Assembly (NCBI GenBank): GCA_046538075.1
Contig: JBKHJN010000001.1
Coordinates: 1-64,000, forward strand
Source: Desulfobacca_B sp046538075
GTDB lineage: Bacteria > Desulfobacterota > Desulfobaccia > Desulfobaccales > Desulfobaccaceae
Direction: 5' to 3'
DNA: 64,000 nt
Position numbers and translations under genes: made by a program. This document shows positions 40,957-49,064 of this stretch, piece by piece. The first letter of the stretch is position 1; each line of letters starts with the position of its first letter. The notes beneath the pieces were generated by a model. The model worked only from the letters and a program-made list of their open reading frames with translations, ran no database searches and was not told the origin of the DNA.

Positions 40957-41910
40957 TTAAAACTGAATCTCAAACAGGCTACTGATGGAATCCTCGCGGT
41001 GAATATTAAGGATGGCCTTGGAAAACAATGAGGCCACCGAGAGTTGTAAAATTTTAGGACATTTACGGACTTCATCTTCTAGTGGGATCGTATCCGAGAC
41101 AATCAGGCGCTTCATAGGGGAATCGATCACGCGTTGGATGGCCGGCCCGGAGAGGACCGGATGGGTACAGCAGGCATAGACCTCTCTAGCCCCATTTTCC
41201 ATGATGGTCTTGGCAGCTTCGGTCAGTGTGCCTCCGGTATCGATAATATCATCCAAAATAACCGCTCGTTTGCCGGACACATCCCCGATAATGTGCATGG
41301 CTTTGGCCTTTCCTGGGGCGTCCCGCCGTTTATCGATCATCGCCAGACCGGCATTAAGCCGTTTGCCATAGGCCCGGGCCCGTGGCACCCCTCCGGCATC
41401 GGGAGATACCATCACCAGCTCATTGTGGAAATTATCCTTGATATAGCGCATCATCACCGCTGATGCATACAGGTTGTCGACCGGAATGTTAAAAAAACCC
41501 TGAATCTGCCCGACATGCAGATCCATGGTTAACACCCGGTTGGCGCCAGCCGCGGTCAGTAGATCTGCCACCAGTTTAGCGCTGATCGGCACCCGGGGGG
41601 CGACTTTACGGTCCTGCCGGGCGTATCCATAATAAGGAATAACCGCGGTAATGCGCCGGGCCGAAGCCCGCTTCAGGGCGTCGATCATGATCACCAGCTG
41701 CATCAGATTGCCGTTGACCGGGTTGCAGGTGGATTGAATGACGAAAACATCCTGCCCTCTTACATTTTCCCCGATTTCCACCCGTATTTCACCATCGCTA
41801 AAGGTCCCTAAATTGACGGTGCTGAGTGGGATGGACAAGCCTCGGCAAACTGCCTGTGCCAAATCAGGGTTACTGCTGCCAGAGAAAATCTTTAAATCAT
41901 TATTTGCCAT
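40957..41910 (-). CDS. prs: Ribose-phosphate pyrophosphokinase
   Basis: With ATG 41910 the protein has 317 residues, the normal length. It has the ribose-5-phosphate and ATP-site segments (DLHVGQIQGFF, YARQDRK) and the PRPP loop DDIIDTGGT. It makes PRPP for nucleotide, histidine and tryptophan synthesis. A TTG start at 41934 is less likely because other Prs proteins begin near the LKIFSG segment. Neither rplY nor pth, often beside prs, is present. It stands between two related barrel genes. Confidence 0.95.
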   Translation of the reverse strand: MANNDLKIFSGSSNPDLAQAVCRGLSIPLSTVNLGTFSDGEIRVEIGENVRGQDVFVIQSTCNPVNGNLMQLVIMIDALKRASARRITAVIPYYGYARQDRKVAPRVPISAKLVADLLTAAGANRVLTMDLHVGQIQGFFNIPVDNLYASAVMMRYIKDNFHNELVMVSPDAGGVPRARAYGKRLNAGLAMIDKRRDAPGKAKAMHIIGDVSGKRAVILDDIIDTGGTLTEAAKTIMENGAREVYACCTHPVLSGPAIQRVIDSPMKRLIVSDTIPLEDEVRKCPKILQLSVASLFSKAILNIHREDSISSLFEIQF

Positions 41911-41944
41911 AAAAATCACAAACCCCAAGTTCAAAAAATGTCTT

Positions 41945-41974
41945 ATGTTAAATCATTGTGTTAGAAATTGGCAA
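41945..41974 (-). promoter_or_regulatory. Candidate promoter for prs
   Basis: On the minus strand TTGCCA (41969-41974) is 18 bases from TAACAT (41945-41950), giving a start about 30 bases before the prs ATG. Matches are 5/6 and 4/6. Confidence 0.4.
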
Positions 41975-42279
41975 GATTAATTTCCTATTGGGTGAATTTT
42001 ATTTAGTCTGGGAAAACCTTCGAGATCGGCTTTGGCTGGCCGGTCCCCGTTTTGGAAAAAAACCAGGGTATCAGGCTGATCATGGCCAAGGATCCTAACG
42101 GCGGCAAATAACAAGTTATCCGGCAAACTCTGGGCCGGCTGTTTTTATCTGAACTTTATTGAGCGAAAAAATTATATAAGGTGAGGAAAAACTTGGGAAG
42201 GTGATTAGTGTATTCTAATCCAGCTTGACATGCAAAAATTAGCCCCTTTTAAAATTATTGAAGAGAACTGAAAAAAATA
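41975..42279. other. Intergenic region without recognisable genes
   Basis: No coding frame or tRNA is evident in this 305-bp stretch. A short CCGGC/GCCGG stem at 42120-42138 is followed by GTTTTTATC on the plus strand, a terminator-like pattern with no plus-strand gene before it. Confidence 0.4.
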
Positions 42280-42960
42280 TTAAAACGCGTACCAGACCCG
42301 GAACCAACAATTGATGCCCTCTTCCCGCTCCCGGGCGCCGCTTTCTAACTGGGACTGGAAGATGAAACTCCATCTTCCCAGGTCGTATTTAACGCCGGGA
42401 CCAAGGCCCAGGGTGGGCTGATCTAATTGGGGGCTCTTGAAGGTAAGAAAATCCGGGGAACGCTGTTGATAGAGGTATCCGCTTAAGCCAACCTGGAGAT
42501 CGGGCATGAGACAATAATCCATGGAATATTTAAACAACAGGTAGCTGCGGACACTTCGTCCGGACTGGTTGGCCGGCGGCTTCAAGTCATAGAGAAATGA
42601 AACCCGCAGCTCCATGTCGTGAGGCAGCTTCAGGGTAGCCGAAGCCTGGGGGTGATATCCGTAATCTGCACTGCCCAGCATTTCAGTGGTGGCTACCAGT
42701 TGAACTTTTTCTCCTTGCCAGAGAAAAGCTGGATATTCAGCCACCGGAAGAGCACTAGAAGTGGCTGGCTTGGAGGCGCTGATCAGCATGTGAAATTCGA
42801 GGGGAGTCTGGGGTTCCATAGGCAAGTACTGGCCTGTGCCTGGGAAAAGCTGGACCCCTGAGTCCATGGCCTGGCCTTCGGACATCCCAGCCGCCAACCC
42901 CAGAACAAGAACCAACAGTACAATGATATATTTGAGCTTTCCCCCCCCGCTCACCAGCAT
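42280..42960 (-). CDS. Short outer-membrane beta-barrel protein, related to the one beside prs
   Basis: The protein of about 226 residues has a signal peptide (hydrophobic core, EGQA region) and alternating strand pattern, ending in FRVWYAF. Its last 40 residues, with a G.G.KYD..R..F pattern, match those of the barrel gene after prs. The start is uncertain: ATG 42960 is directly after GAGGGGG, and GTG 42954 has better spacing. It appears to be a paralogue of the longer barrel, with fewer strands. The ligand is unknown. Confidence 0.65.
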   Translation of the reverse strand: MLVSGGGKLKYIIVLLVLVLGLAAGMSEGQAMDSGVQLFPGTGQYLPMEPQTPLEFHMLISASKPATSSALPVAEYPAFLWQGEKVQLVATTEMLGSADYGYHPQASATLKLPHDMELRVSFLYDLKPPANQSGRSVRSYLLFKYSMDYCLMPDLQVGLSGYLYQQRSPDFLTFKSPQLDQPTLGLGPGVKYDLGRWSFIFQSQLESGAREREEGINCWFRVWYAF

Positions 42961-43110
42961 CCCCCTCAATGGTACTTAAGTATTTTTTAAGGCTAGATGT
43001 GGAAAAAGTCAATGGTAATTTATATTTTCATATGAAATCAAACTCTTATCGAGAAGCCCGAAAAGGCTAAGGCCCATTGCCAGCCATTGATCTGAGACGG
43101 TAAAAAAGGC

Positions 43111-44232
43111 CTATTCAAAGAACCGGTAAATCTGATGGATGACCTTATCCACCTGTTCATCTGAGAGGGCGCAGTGGAGCGGCAAGGTGATTATTTCCTT
43201 GAAGGCCTGTTCCGTGACTGGCAGTGACCACTGTCTGGGGCCATATAAATGTTGAAAATGTTCATGCCGGTGATTGGGGATATAGTTTAAGCTGGCTTCA
43301 ATATCATGCTGGCGGAGAAAATCCATCAAGGCGTCGCGCCTTCCCTGATGGACTCGGATTATGTAGATGTGAGGGGCAACGGTGTGATAGTCAATCTTCA
43401 GGGGTGTTACCCCGTTCAGCCGGGTTAGGGCTTGGTCATAGCGGCGGGCAATCTGTTGCCGCCGCTGGATAAAAGCAGGTAATTTTTTTAACTGAGCCAG
43501 GCCGATGGCGGCATTAATATTGCTCATGTGGTAGCGGAAACCCTGCCGGGGGATACGGTAGGACCAACGGGGGTGGGTCCCCGACTCGATATGGGCTCGG
43601 CGCTCAATGCCCAACAGGCGCTTCTGGCGCATGATCTCTGCCAGTTCCCCATCCTGGCAGATTATTGCCCCCCCTTCCCCGCAGGTAATATTCTTGATGG
43701 AATCAAAGCTGAAACAGGCTACATCGCCAAAGCTTCCGATCAGCCGGCCATTATAGCTGGAGCCCAGGGCGTGTGCCGCGTCTTCGATGACCCTGACTCC
43801 GGCCTGGGCGGCCAGCCGATAAATGCTGTCCAGATCACAGGGATTACCGGCGTAGTGAACCGGCATTAGCGCCCGGGTGCGAGGGGTGAGCTTTCGCTCC
43901 ATATCTTGCACATCCATCAGCAGAGTCTCGGGATAGACCTCACAGGGCACCGGCAGGGCTCCGGTGGCGGTAATCATCTGGAAGCAGGCAATGAAGGTCA
44001 GGGAGGGCACGATCACTTCATCCCCGGGGCCGATCCCCAGGGCCTCCAGGGCCAGGTGCAGGGCGGCGCTTCCGGAATTGACCGCTACTACCTGGGCGGC
44101 GTTCAGATACTCCTGAAGCCGGGCCTCAAACTCCAGGACCTTGACGCCATGGCCGAAGTAGCCCAGCTCAAAAGCCTGTTCGACGGCTGCTAATTCTTCT
44201 TTCCCCACCAGGGGGGCGGATACTCTGATCAT
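43111..44232 (-). CDS. DegT/DnrJ/EryC1-family aminotransferase
   Basis: The 373-residue PLP enzyme has the family's FSFDSIKNITCGEGG segment, with Lys180 as the PLP anchor, and HYAGNPCDLD before it. Members transaminate nucleotide sugars used for O-antigen or secondary-metabolite sugars. No sugar nucleotide or glycosyltransferase genes are next to it, so the pathway cannot be named. It follows trmFO by 33 bp on the same strand and is probably read from the same transcript. Confidence 0.85.
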   Translation of the reverse strand: MIRVSAPLVGKEELAAVEQAFELGYFGHGVKVLEFEARLQEYLNAAQVVAVNSGSAALHLALEALGIGPGDEVIVPSLTFIACFQMITATGALPVPCEVYPETLLMDVQDMERKLTPRTRALMPVHYAGNPCDLDSIYRLAAQAGVRVIEDAAHALGSSYNGRLIGSFGDVACFSFDSIKNITCGEGGAIICQDGELAEIMRQKRLLGIERRAHIESGTHPRWSYRIPRQGFRYHMSNINAAIGLAQLKKLPAFIQRRQQIARRYDQALTRLNGVTPLKIDYHTVAPHIYIIRVHQGRRDALMDFLRQHDIEASLNYIPNHRHEHFQHLYGPRQWSLPVTEQAFKEIITLPLHCALSDEQVDKVIHQIYRFFE

Positions 44233-44265
44233 TTTGGTCAGCTAATCGGATAAATTTTAACCAGG

Positions 44266-45624
44266 TTAATTTGAGGGGAGGGCCGGGGGACCGGCCGCCC
44301 CCCTCCCAACATCTGGAAGTTCTGTAAGCCAGGCTTCCAGGGCCTGCTGCGCCCGGCGGGCATAAGCTGTTCCCCGGGTTTTTTTGGGCACCCGGCCCGG
44401 CAGTGGTGGAAACAGGCCAAAATTAACATTCATGGGCTGGAAGTCTTTGACTGTGGTATTGTTCAAATGATGGATCAAAGCCCCGAGTGCAGTGGGACGG
44501 GGCGGGGTCAACAATGGCTGGCCCCAAGCCTGGCGGGCGGCGTTGATCCCGGCCAACAGGCCCATGGCAGTGGATTCGACATAGCCTTCAACCCCAGAAA
44601 TCTGACCGGCCAGAAACAGTTGGGGATATGGCCGGGCATTTAGAAATGGGGTCAAAAATCCTGGAGCATGGATGAAAGTGTTGCGATGCACGCTGCCCAA
44701 CCGGGCAAACTCCGCCTGCTGCAACCCGGGGATGAGCCGGAATACCCGTTTCTGCTCCGGATACTTGAGCTTGGTCTGAAATCCTACCATATTATACAGG
44801 GTGCCTTCCTGGTTATCCTGTCGCAGTTGAACCACGGCAAAAGGTTGGCGGCCAGTTTCAGGATCAACCAGTCCCACCGGTTTCATCGGCCCATAAAGTA
44901 AGGTCTGGTAACCGCGAGCCGCCAACACTTCAATGGGCAGGCAACCCTCAAAAAACCGGGGTTCTTCAAAATCCCGCAATGGCACTTGCTCGGCTGCCAG
45001 CAGCGCCTGATAAAAGCGGTCGTATTCGGTCTGGCTCAAGGGGCAGTTCAGGTAGTCATGCCCAACTCCATAACGGGAGGCGCGAAAGGCTTTGCCATAG
45101 TCGATGGAATCGGCAAACACGATCGGCGAGATGGCATCATAAAAATGCAGATGCGCCTGGCCGGTGAGGCGGGACAGTTCCTGAGCCAAAGGGTCCGTGG
45201 TCAGAGGGCCAGTGGCTACAATGGTCGGGGCGAAAAGCTCCAAGCGGGTGACCTCTTCCCGGATTATCTCCACTCCAGCCTGATTTTCCAGGCTTTCAGT
45301 GATATAGGCCGCAAAGGCTTCTCGATCCACCGCCAGGGATTTACCCGCCGGCACCCGGGAAGCATCGGCAGCCTGCATGATCAGGGAATTCAGGCAACGC
45401 ATTTCCGTCTTCAGCAATCCCACTGCACTGTCAACCGCTTCGGACCGCAAGGAATTGCTGCAGACTAACTCCCCCATCTGTTCAGATTGATGGGCCGGGG
45501 AGAACTTTACCGGCTTCATTTCAAAGAGGTGGACCTCAACCCCCCGCCGCGCCGCCTGCCAGGCAGCCTCACTGCCCGCCAGGCCGCCGCCGATAATGAT
45601 AATCTCAGGAATCCTGGTCATCAT
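44266..45624 (-). CDS. trmFO: tRNA m5U54 methyltransferase, folate-dependent
   Basis: The 452-residue flavoprotein has the FAD motif GGGLAGSEAAW at the N-terminus, followed by the TrmFO-specific FSPAHQSEQMGELVCSNSLR (with the catalytic cysteine region) and LVDPETGRQPFAVVQLRQD. It methylates U54 of the T-loop using methylenetetrahydrofolate. Its start (ATG 45624 or 45621) overlaps the topA stop by about 20 bp. Order topA-trmFO is shared with many bacteria. Confidence 0.95.
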   Translation of the reverse strand: MMTRIPEIIIIGGGLAGSEAAWQAARRGVEVHLFEMKPVKFSPAHQSEQMGELVCSNSLRSEAVDSAVGLLKTEMRCLNSLIMQAADASRVPAGKSLAVDREAFAAYITESLENQAGVEIIREEVTRLELFAPTIVATGPLTTDPLAQELSRLTGQAHLHFYDAISPIVFADSIDYGKAFRASRYGVGHDYLNCPLSQTEYDRFYQALLAAEQVPLRDFEEPRFFEGCLPIEVLAARGYQTLLYGPMKPVGLVDPETGRQPFAVVQLRQDNQEGTLYNMVGFQTKLKYPEQKRVFRLIPGLQQAEFARLGSVHRNTFIHAPGFLTPFLNARPYPQLFLAGQISGVEGYVESTAMGLLAGINAARQAWGQPLLTPPRPTALGALIHHLNNTTVKDFQPMNVNFGLFPPLPGRVPKKTRGTAYARRAQQALEAWLTELPDVGRGAAGPPALPSN

Positions 45625-47893
45625 CCCGGGGCGTGGTGAAACCGCAACCCTTCCTGGGGCAGGCCAATATCTTGCCAGCTTTTTTGGTCTCTTTGGCCAC
45701 CAGCAGGGGGAAGCCGCATTCCGGACAGGGTTGGTTCACCGGGGGGTAATTCAAGGCAAAGCGGCACTCCGGATAGCGGCTGCACCCGTAAAACGTTCCC
45801 CTTTTAGAACGGCGGGGGAGCAATACCCCCTCGCAGCCTTCCTGGGGACAAAGGACCGCCGCCTCAGTGTCCTGAGTCGTCTCCAAGGGTCGGGTGTACC
45901 GACATTGGGGATAACCGGGACAGGCTAAGAACGGCCCGTAACGGCCTTGTTTTATCACCAGGGTTTGGCCGCACTTGGGACACTTTTCCTCAACCTCCGG
46001 AGTTTCCGCCGGCGGAATCTCTTCCTTGGGTATGGGGATAATGTTGCCCTGCTCATCGCGTTCAAAGTTCTGGGTAAACTTGCACCGGGGGAAGGCGGCA
46101 CAGCCCAGAAATTCCCCCTGCTTACCCCATTTTATGAGAAGCTCTGAGTTACAAAGGGGGCACTTCAGACCGGTGGGCCTGCCTCTGACCTCCCGCATCT
46201 GGGTTTTGGCCGACTTCAGCTCATGCACAAACGGCTCATAAAAGGAGCGCAGCACCTCCTCCCAAAAAATTTTTCCTTCTGCCACCTGATCCAGGTTTTC
46301 TTCCAGCCGGGCGGTAAACTTGACGTCCAGGATATCCGGGAAGTTTTCCACCAAGAGATCATTGATGACCAGACCCAGCTCCGTGGGCCTCAGCCCTACC
46401 TTGGTTTTGATTATGTACAGTCGATCCTGGATGTTGCTTAAGATGGTGGCATAGGTACTGGGGCGGCCGATTCCCTGCTTTTCCAGTTCCTTGATCAGGG
46501 TGGCCTCGGTATAGCGCGGCGGCGGCTGGGTGAAATGCTGCTTGGGCTCCAGCTTCACTAGTTTCAGTTGCTCTCCCTGGGCCAGAGGCGGAAGCTTGGC
46601 CTCCTCCTCTTCTGCGCGGCCGTTTTTGCTTTCTTCATAGAGCAGGGTGAATCCAGGGAATTTAACTATCGAACCAGTAGCCCGAAACAAGGCCGCCGCC
46701 GCGGCAATATCAACGGTGGTGATTAACAAAATAGCCGGATTCATCTGACTGGCTACGAACCGCTTCCAGATTAGCTCATAGAGCGCTAACTCCTCTTTTT
46801 TCAAAAAGGCTGCCATTTTTTCCGGGGTCCGGGCCACGTCCGTGGGTCGGATAGCCTCATGGGCTTCCTGGGCGCTCTTCCGGCTTTTATATACCTGGGG
46901 TTTGGCCGGGAGATAATCCGAACCAAAATTTTGGCTGATATAAGTACGCACTGCATTAACTGCTTCGGCCGCCACCCGGGTGGAATCGGTGCGCATATAA
47001 GTAATCAGCCCCACCGGACCTTCCGATCCCACCTCTAAACCCTCATACAGCCGCTGGGCCACGCTCATGGTCCGCCGGGCGCTGAACCTGAGCTTCCGGC
47101 TGGCCTCCTGCTGCAAGGTGCTGGTGATGAAGGGGGCCAGGGGTCTTTTCTGGCGCTCCTTCTGTTCCACCTGGCTGACGGTATAAGGAACCCCGGCCAG
47201 GGCCTCAATAATCTGCTGGGTCTGTTGGGCGTTGGCCAGATTGACTTTCTTACCTTTATATTTGAACAGCTTGGCCTGGAACGGAGGCGGTTGGGCGGCC
47301 TGCAAATGCGCGGTCAGAGACCAATACTCTTCCGACACAAAAGCCTGAATATCCCGCTCCCGCTCACAGATTAGACGGAGGGCCACCGATTGCACCCGGC
47401 CAGCGCTCAGTCCTGGTTTGACTTTGTCCCATAACAGCGGCGAGATCTTATAGCCTACCAAACGGTCCAAAATCCGCCGGGCCTGCTGAGATTCATAACG
47501 CGGCCGGTTGAGGGGCACCGGAGCCGCCAGGGCCTGGCGGATCGCTTTGGGAGTCAGTTCATAGAACAGGACCCGATGGAACCGATGGTCCTGGTCCTTC
47601 AGGACCTCGGCAATATGCCAGGCAATGGCTTCGCCTTCGCGGTCGGGGTCAGGTCCCAAATAGATATCATTGATATCATCGGCTGCCTGACGCAAGCTTT
47701 GGATCACCTTGGCCTTGCCGACGATGGTGACATAGTGCGGCTTGAAATTATTTTCGACATCCACCCCCAGTTCATGTTTAGGCAGATCTTTAATATGACC
47801 CACGGAAGCCTGGACCTTGAACTCAGACCCCAGGTATTTTTGCAAAGTGCGGGCCTTGGCCGGCGATTCGACAATTAATAGTGACTTAGCCAT
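45605..47893 (-). CDS. topA: DNA topoisomerase I
   Basis: The 762-residue type IA enzyme has an N-terminal Toprim domain (SLLIVESPAKA, DPDREGEA), catalytic Tyr299 in ITYMRTDSTR, and a C-terminal run of three zinc ribbons (CPLCNSELL, CPKCGQTLV, CPQEGCEGVL), followed by a partly similar fourth (CPECGFPLL). It relaxes negative supercoils. It is 67 bp after dprA and is coupled to trmFO. An AT-rich inverted repeat covers the start codon. Confidence 0.96.
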   Translation of the reverse strand: MAKSLLIVESPAKARTLQKYLGSEFKVQASVGHIKDLPKHELGVDVENNFKPHYVTIVGKAKVIQSLRQAADDINDIYLGPDPDREGEAIAWHIAEVLKDQDHRFHRVLFYELTPKAIRQALAAPVPLNRPRYESQQARRILDRLVGYKISPLLWDKVKPGLSAGRVQSVALRLICERERDIQAFVSEEYWSLTAHLQAAQPPPFQAKLFKYKGKKVNLANAQQTQQIIEALAGVPYTVSQVEQKERQKRPLAPFITSTLQQEASRKLRFSARRTMSVAQRLYEGLEVGSEGPVGLITYMRTDSTRVAAEAVNAVRTYISQNFGSDYLPAKPQVYKSRKSAQEAHEAIRPTDVARTPEKMAAFLKKEELALYELIWKRFVASQMNPAILLITTVDIAAAAALFRATGSIVKFPGFTLLYEESKNGRAEEEEAKLPPLAQGEQLKLVKLEPKQHFTQPPPRYTEATLIKELEKQGIGRPSTYATILSNIQDRLYIIKTKVGLRPTELGLVINDLLVENFPDILDVKFTARLEENLDQVAEGKIFWEEVLRSFYEPFVHELKSAKTQMREVRGRPTGLKCPLCNSELLIKWGKQGEFLGCAAFPRCKFTQNFERDEQGNIIPIPKEEIPPAETPEVEEKCPKCGQTLVIKQGRYGPFLACPGYPQCRYTRPLETTQDTEAAVLCPQEGCEGVLLPRRSKRGTFYGCSRYPECRFALNYPPVNQPCPECGFPLLVAKETKKAGKILACPRKGCGFTTPRDDDQDS

Positions 47894-47915
47894 AATATTT
47901 AATAAACAATATTAT
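47892..47915 (-). promoter_or_regulatory. Inverted repeat covering the topA start
   Basis: ATAATATT (47892-47899) and AATATTAT (47908-47915) form a perfect 8-bp AT stem with an 8-base loop. One arm contains bases of the ATG start codon. A TATAAT (47935-47940 on the minus strand) just upstream may be the topA -10 element. Confidence 0.35.
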
Positions 47916-47960
47916 CTTAACTCATTATCTCATTATTATAACATAATAAATAAAACATCA

Positions 47961-49064
47961 TCATCCAGCCAGAACGTAACACTTTCCCGGCAACTCTTGC
48001 GCCAGCCCTTGCAGTTCCAGCATGGTCAGCCGGGTCATGACCTCGGAGGCCGGCAACCCTGAGGCCATGATCAATTCCTCGATCTGCTGCGGTTCAGAGC
48101 TGAGCAGGGCTACCAGGGGATCTTCAACCTGAGGCAAAGCCGGGTGCATAACAGCTGGACTGCCGGCAGTCTCCGGCCGCGCCAGCATACCGGTGATTTC
48201 GCTTAAAATATCATCGACATTTTGGACTAATTTGGCTCCCTCCTGAATCAAGCGATTGGGGCCCAGGCTGCCCGGGGCATCGATCGGACCGGGCACGGCA
48301 AAGACTTCCCGGCCCTGTTCGAGAGCAAAATTGGCAGTGATCAGTGCCCCACTGGGAATACCGGCTTCCACTACCACCACCCCCAGCGCCAGACCGCTGA
48401 TCAGGCGGTTGCGAATCGGGAAATTTTTGGCCTCCGGCGGCGTTCCCAGGGGAAATTCGCTGATCAGCGCCCCCTGCGCGGGTATGCGGCGATAAAGTTC
48501 CTTATTTTCCGGGGGATAAACTTTATCCAGCCCACAGCCCAACACTGCCAGAGTGCGACCGCCGTTTTCCAGAGTCCCCAGGTGCGCGGCGCTGTCAATC
48601 CCTCGGGCCAAACCGCTGACCACCGTCACCCCTTTGAGACTTAACTCGCGGCCCAGCCGGTAGCTCACTTTCTTGCCGTAATAAGTGATTTTGCGGGTAC
48701 CAACCACCGCCACCGCCAACTGATCTTGAGGCCCCAGGGTGCCTTTGACATAAAGGAAGGGGGGCGGATAAGGAATGTGGCGCAAGGCCGGGGGAAATGT
48801 GTCATCGGTCTGAGTGACAACCTGCATCCCCAGTTCGCCCAGCCTGGCCAACTCCCGATCAATTTTCGGCCACTCCCGAAAGTTGAGGATGGCCTGAGCA
48901 ATAGCCGGACTGACCTTAGGGACGCTGATCAGTTCAGAGTAGGAGGCTTGAAAAACGGCTTCTGGTTGACCGAAGCGCCGGACCAGACGCTGGAAGATAA
49001 CCACCCCAATACCGGGTACGGCTCGCAGAGCTACCCAGGCCAGTTTGTTGAATGGGTCAGTCAT
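47961..49064 (-). CDS. dprA: DNA-processing protein DprA
   Basis: The 367-residue protein has an N-terminal helix-hairpin-helix-like region (RAVPGIGVVIFQRLV) and the Rossmann-type DprA core: VVGTRKITYYG, VSGLARGIDSAAHLGTL, SGALITANFALEQGR. A C-terminal winged helix follows. DprA loads RecA on incoming single-stranded DNA during natural transformation. Its first eight bases overlap the end of the dynamin-like gene, so the two are coupled; that partnership is unusual. Confidence 0.95.
   Translation of the reverse strand: MTDPFNKLAWVALRAVPGIGVVIFQRLVRRFGQPEAVFQASYSELISVPKVSPAIAQAILNFREWPKIDRELARLGELGMQVVTQTDDTFPPALRHIPYPPPFLYVKGTLGPQDQLAVAVVGTRKITYYGKKVSYRLGRELSLKGVTVVSGLARGIDSAAHLGTLENGGRTLAVLGCGLDKVYPPENKELYRRIPAQGALISEFPLGTPPEAKNFPIRNRLISGLALGVVVVEAGIPSGALITANFALEQGREVFAVPGPIDAPGSLGPNRLIQEGAKLVQNVDDILSEITGMLARPETAGSPAVMHPALPQVEDPLVALLSSEPQQIEELIMASGLPASEVMTRLTMLELQGLAQELPGKCYVLAG

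Noticed and set aside
41911..42279. tRNA gene beside prs, as found in some genomes
   Set aside because: No cloverleaf arms or T-loop consensus are visible on either strand.
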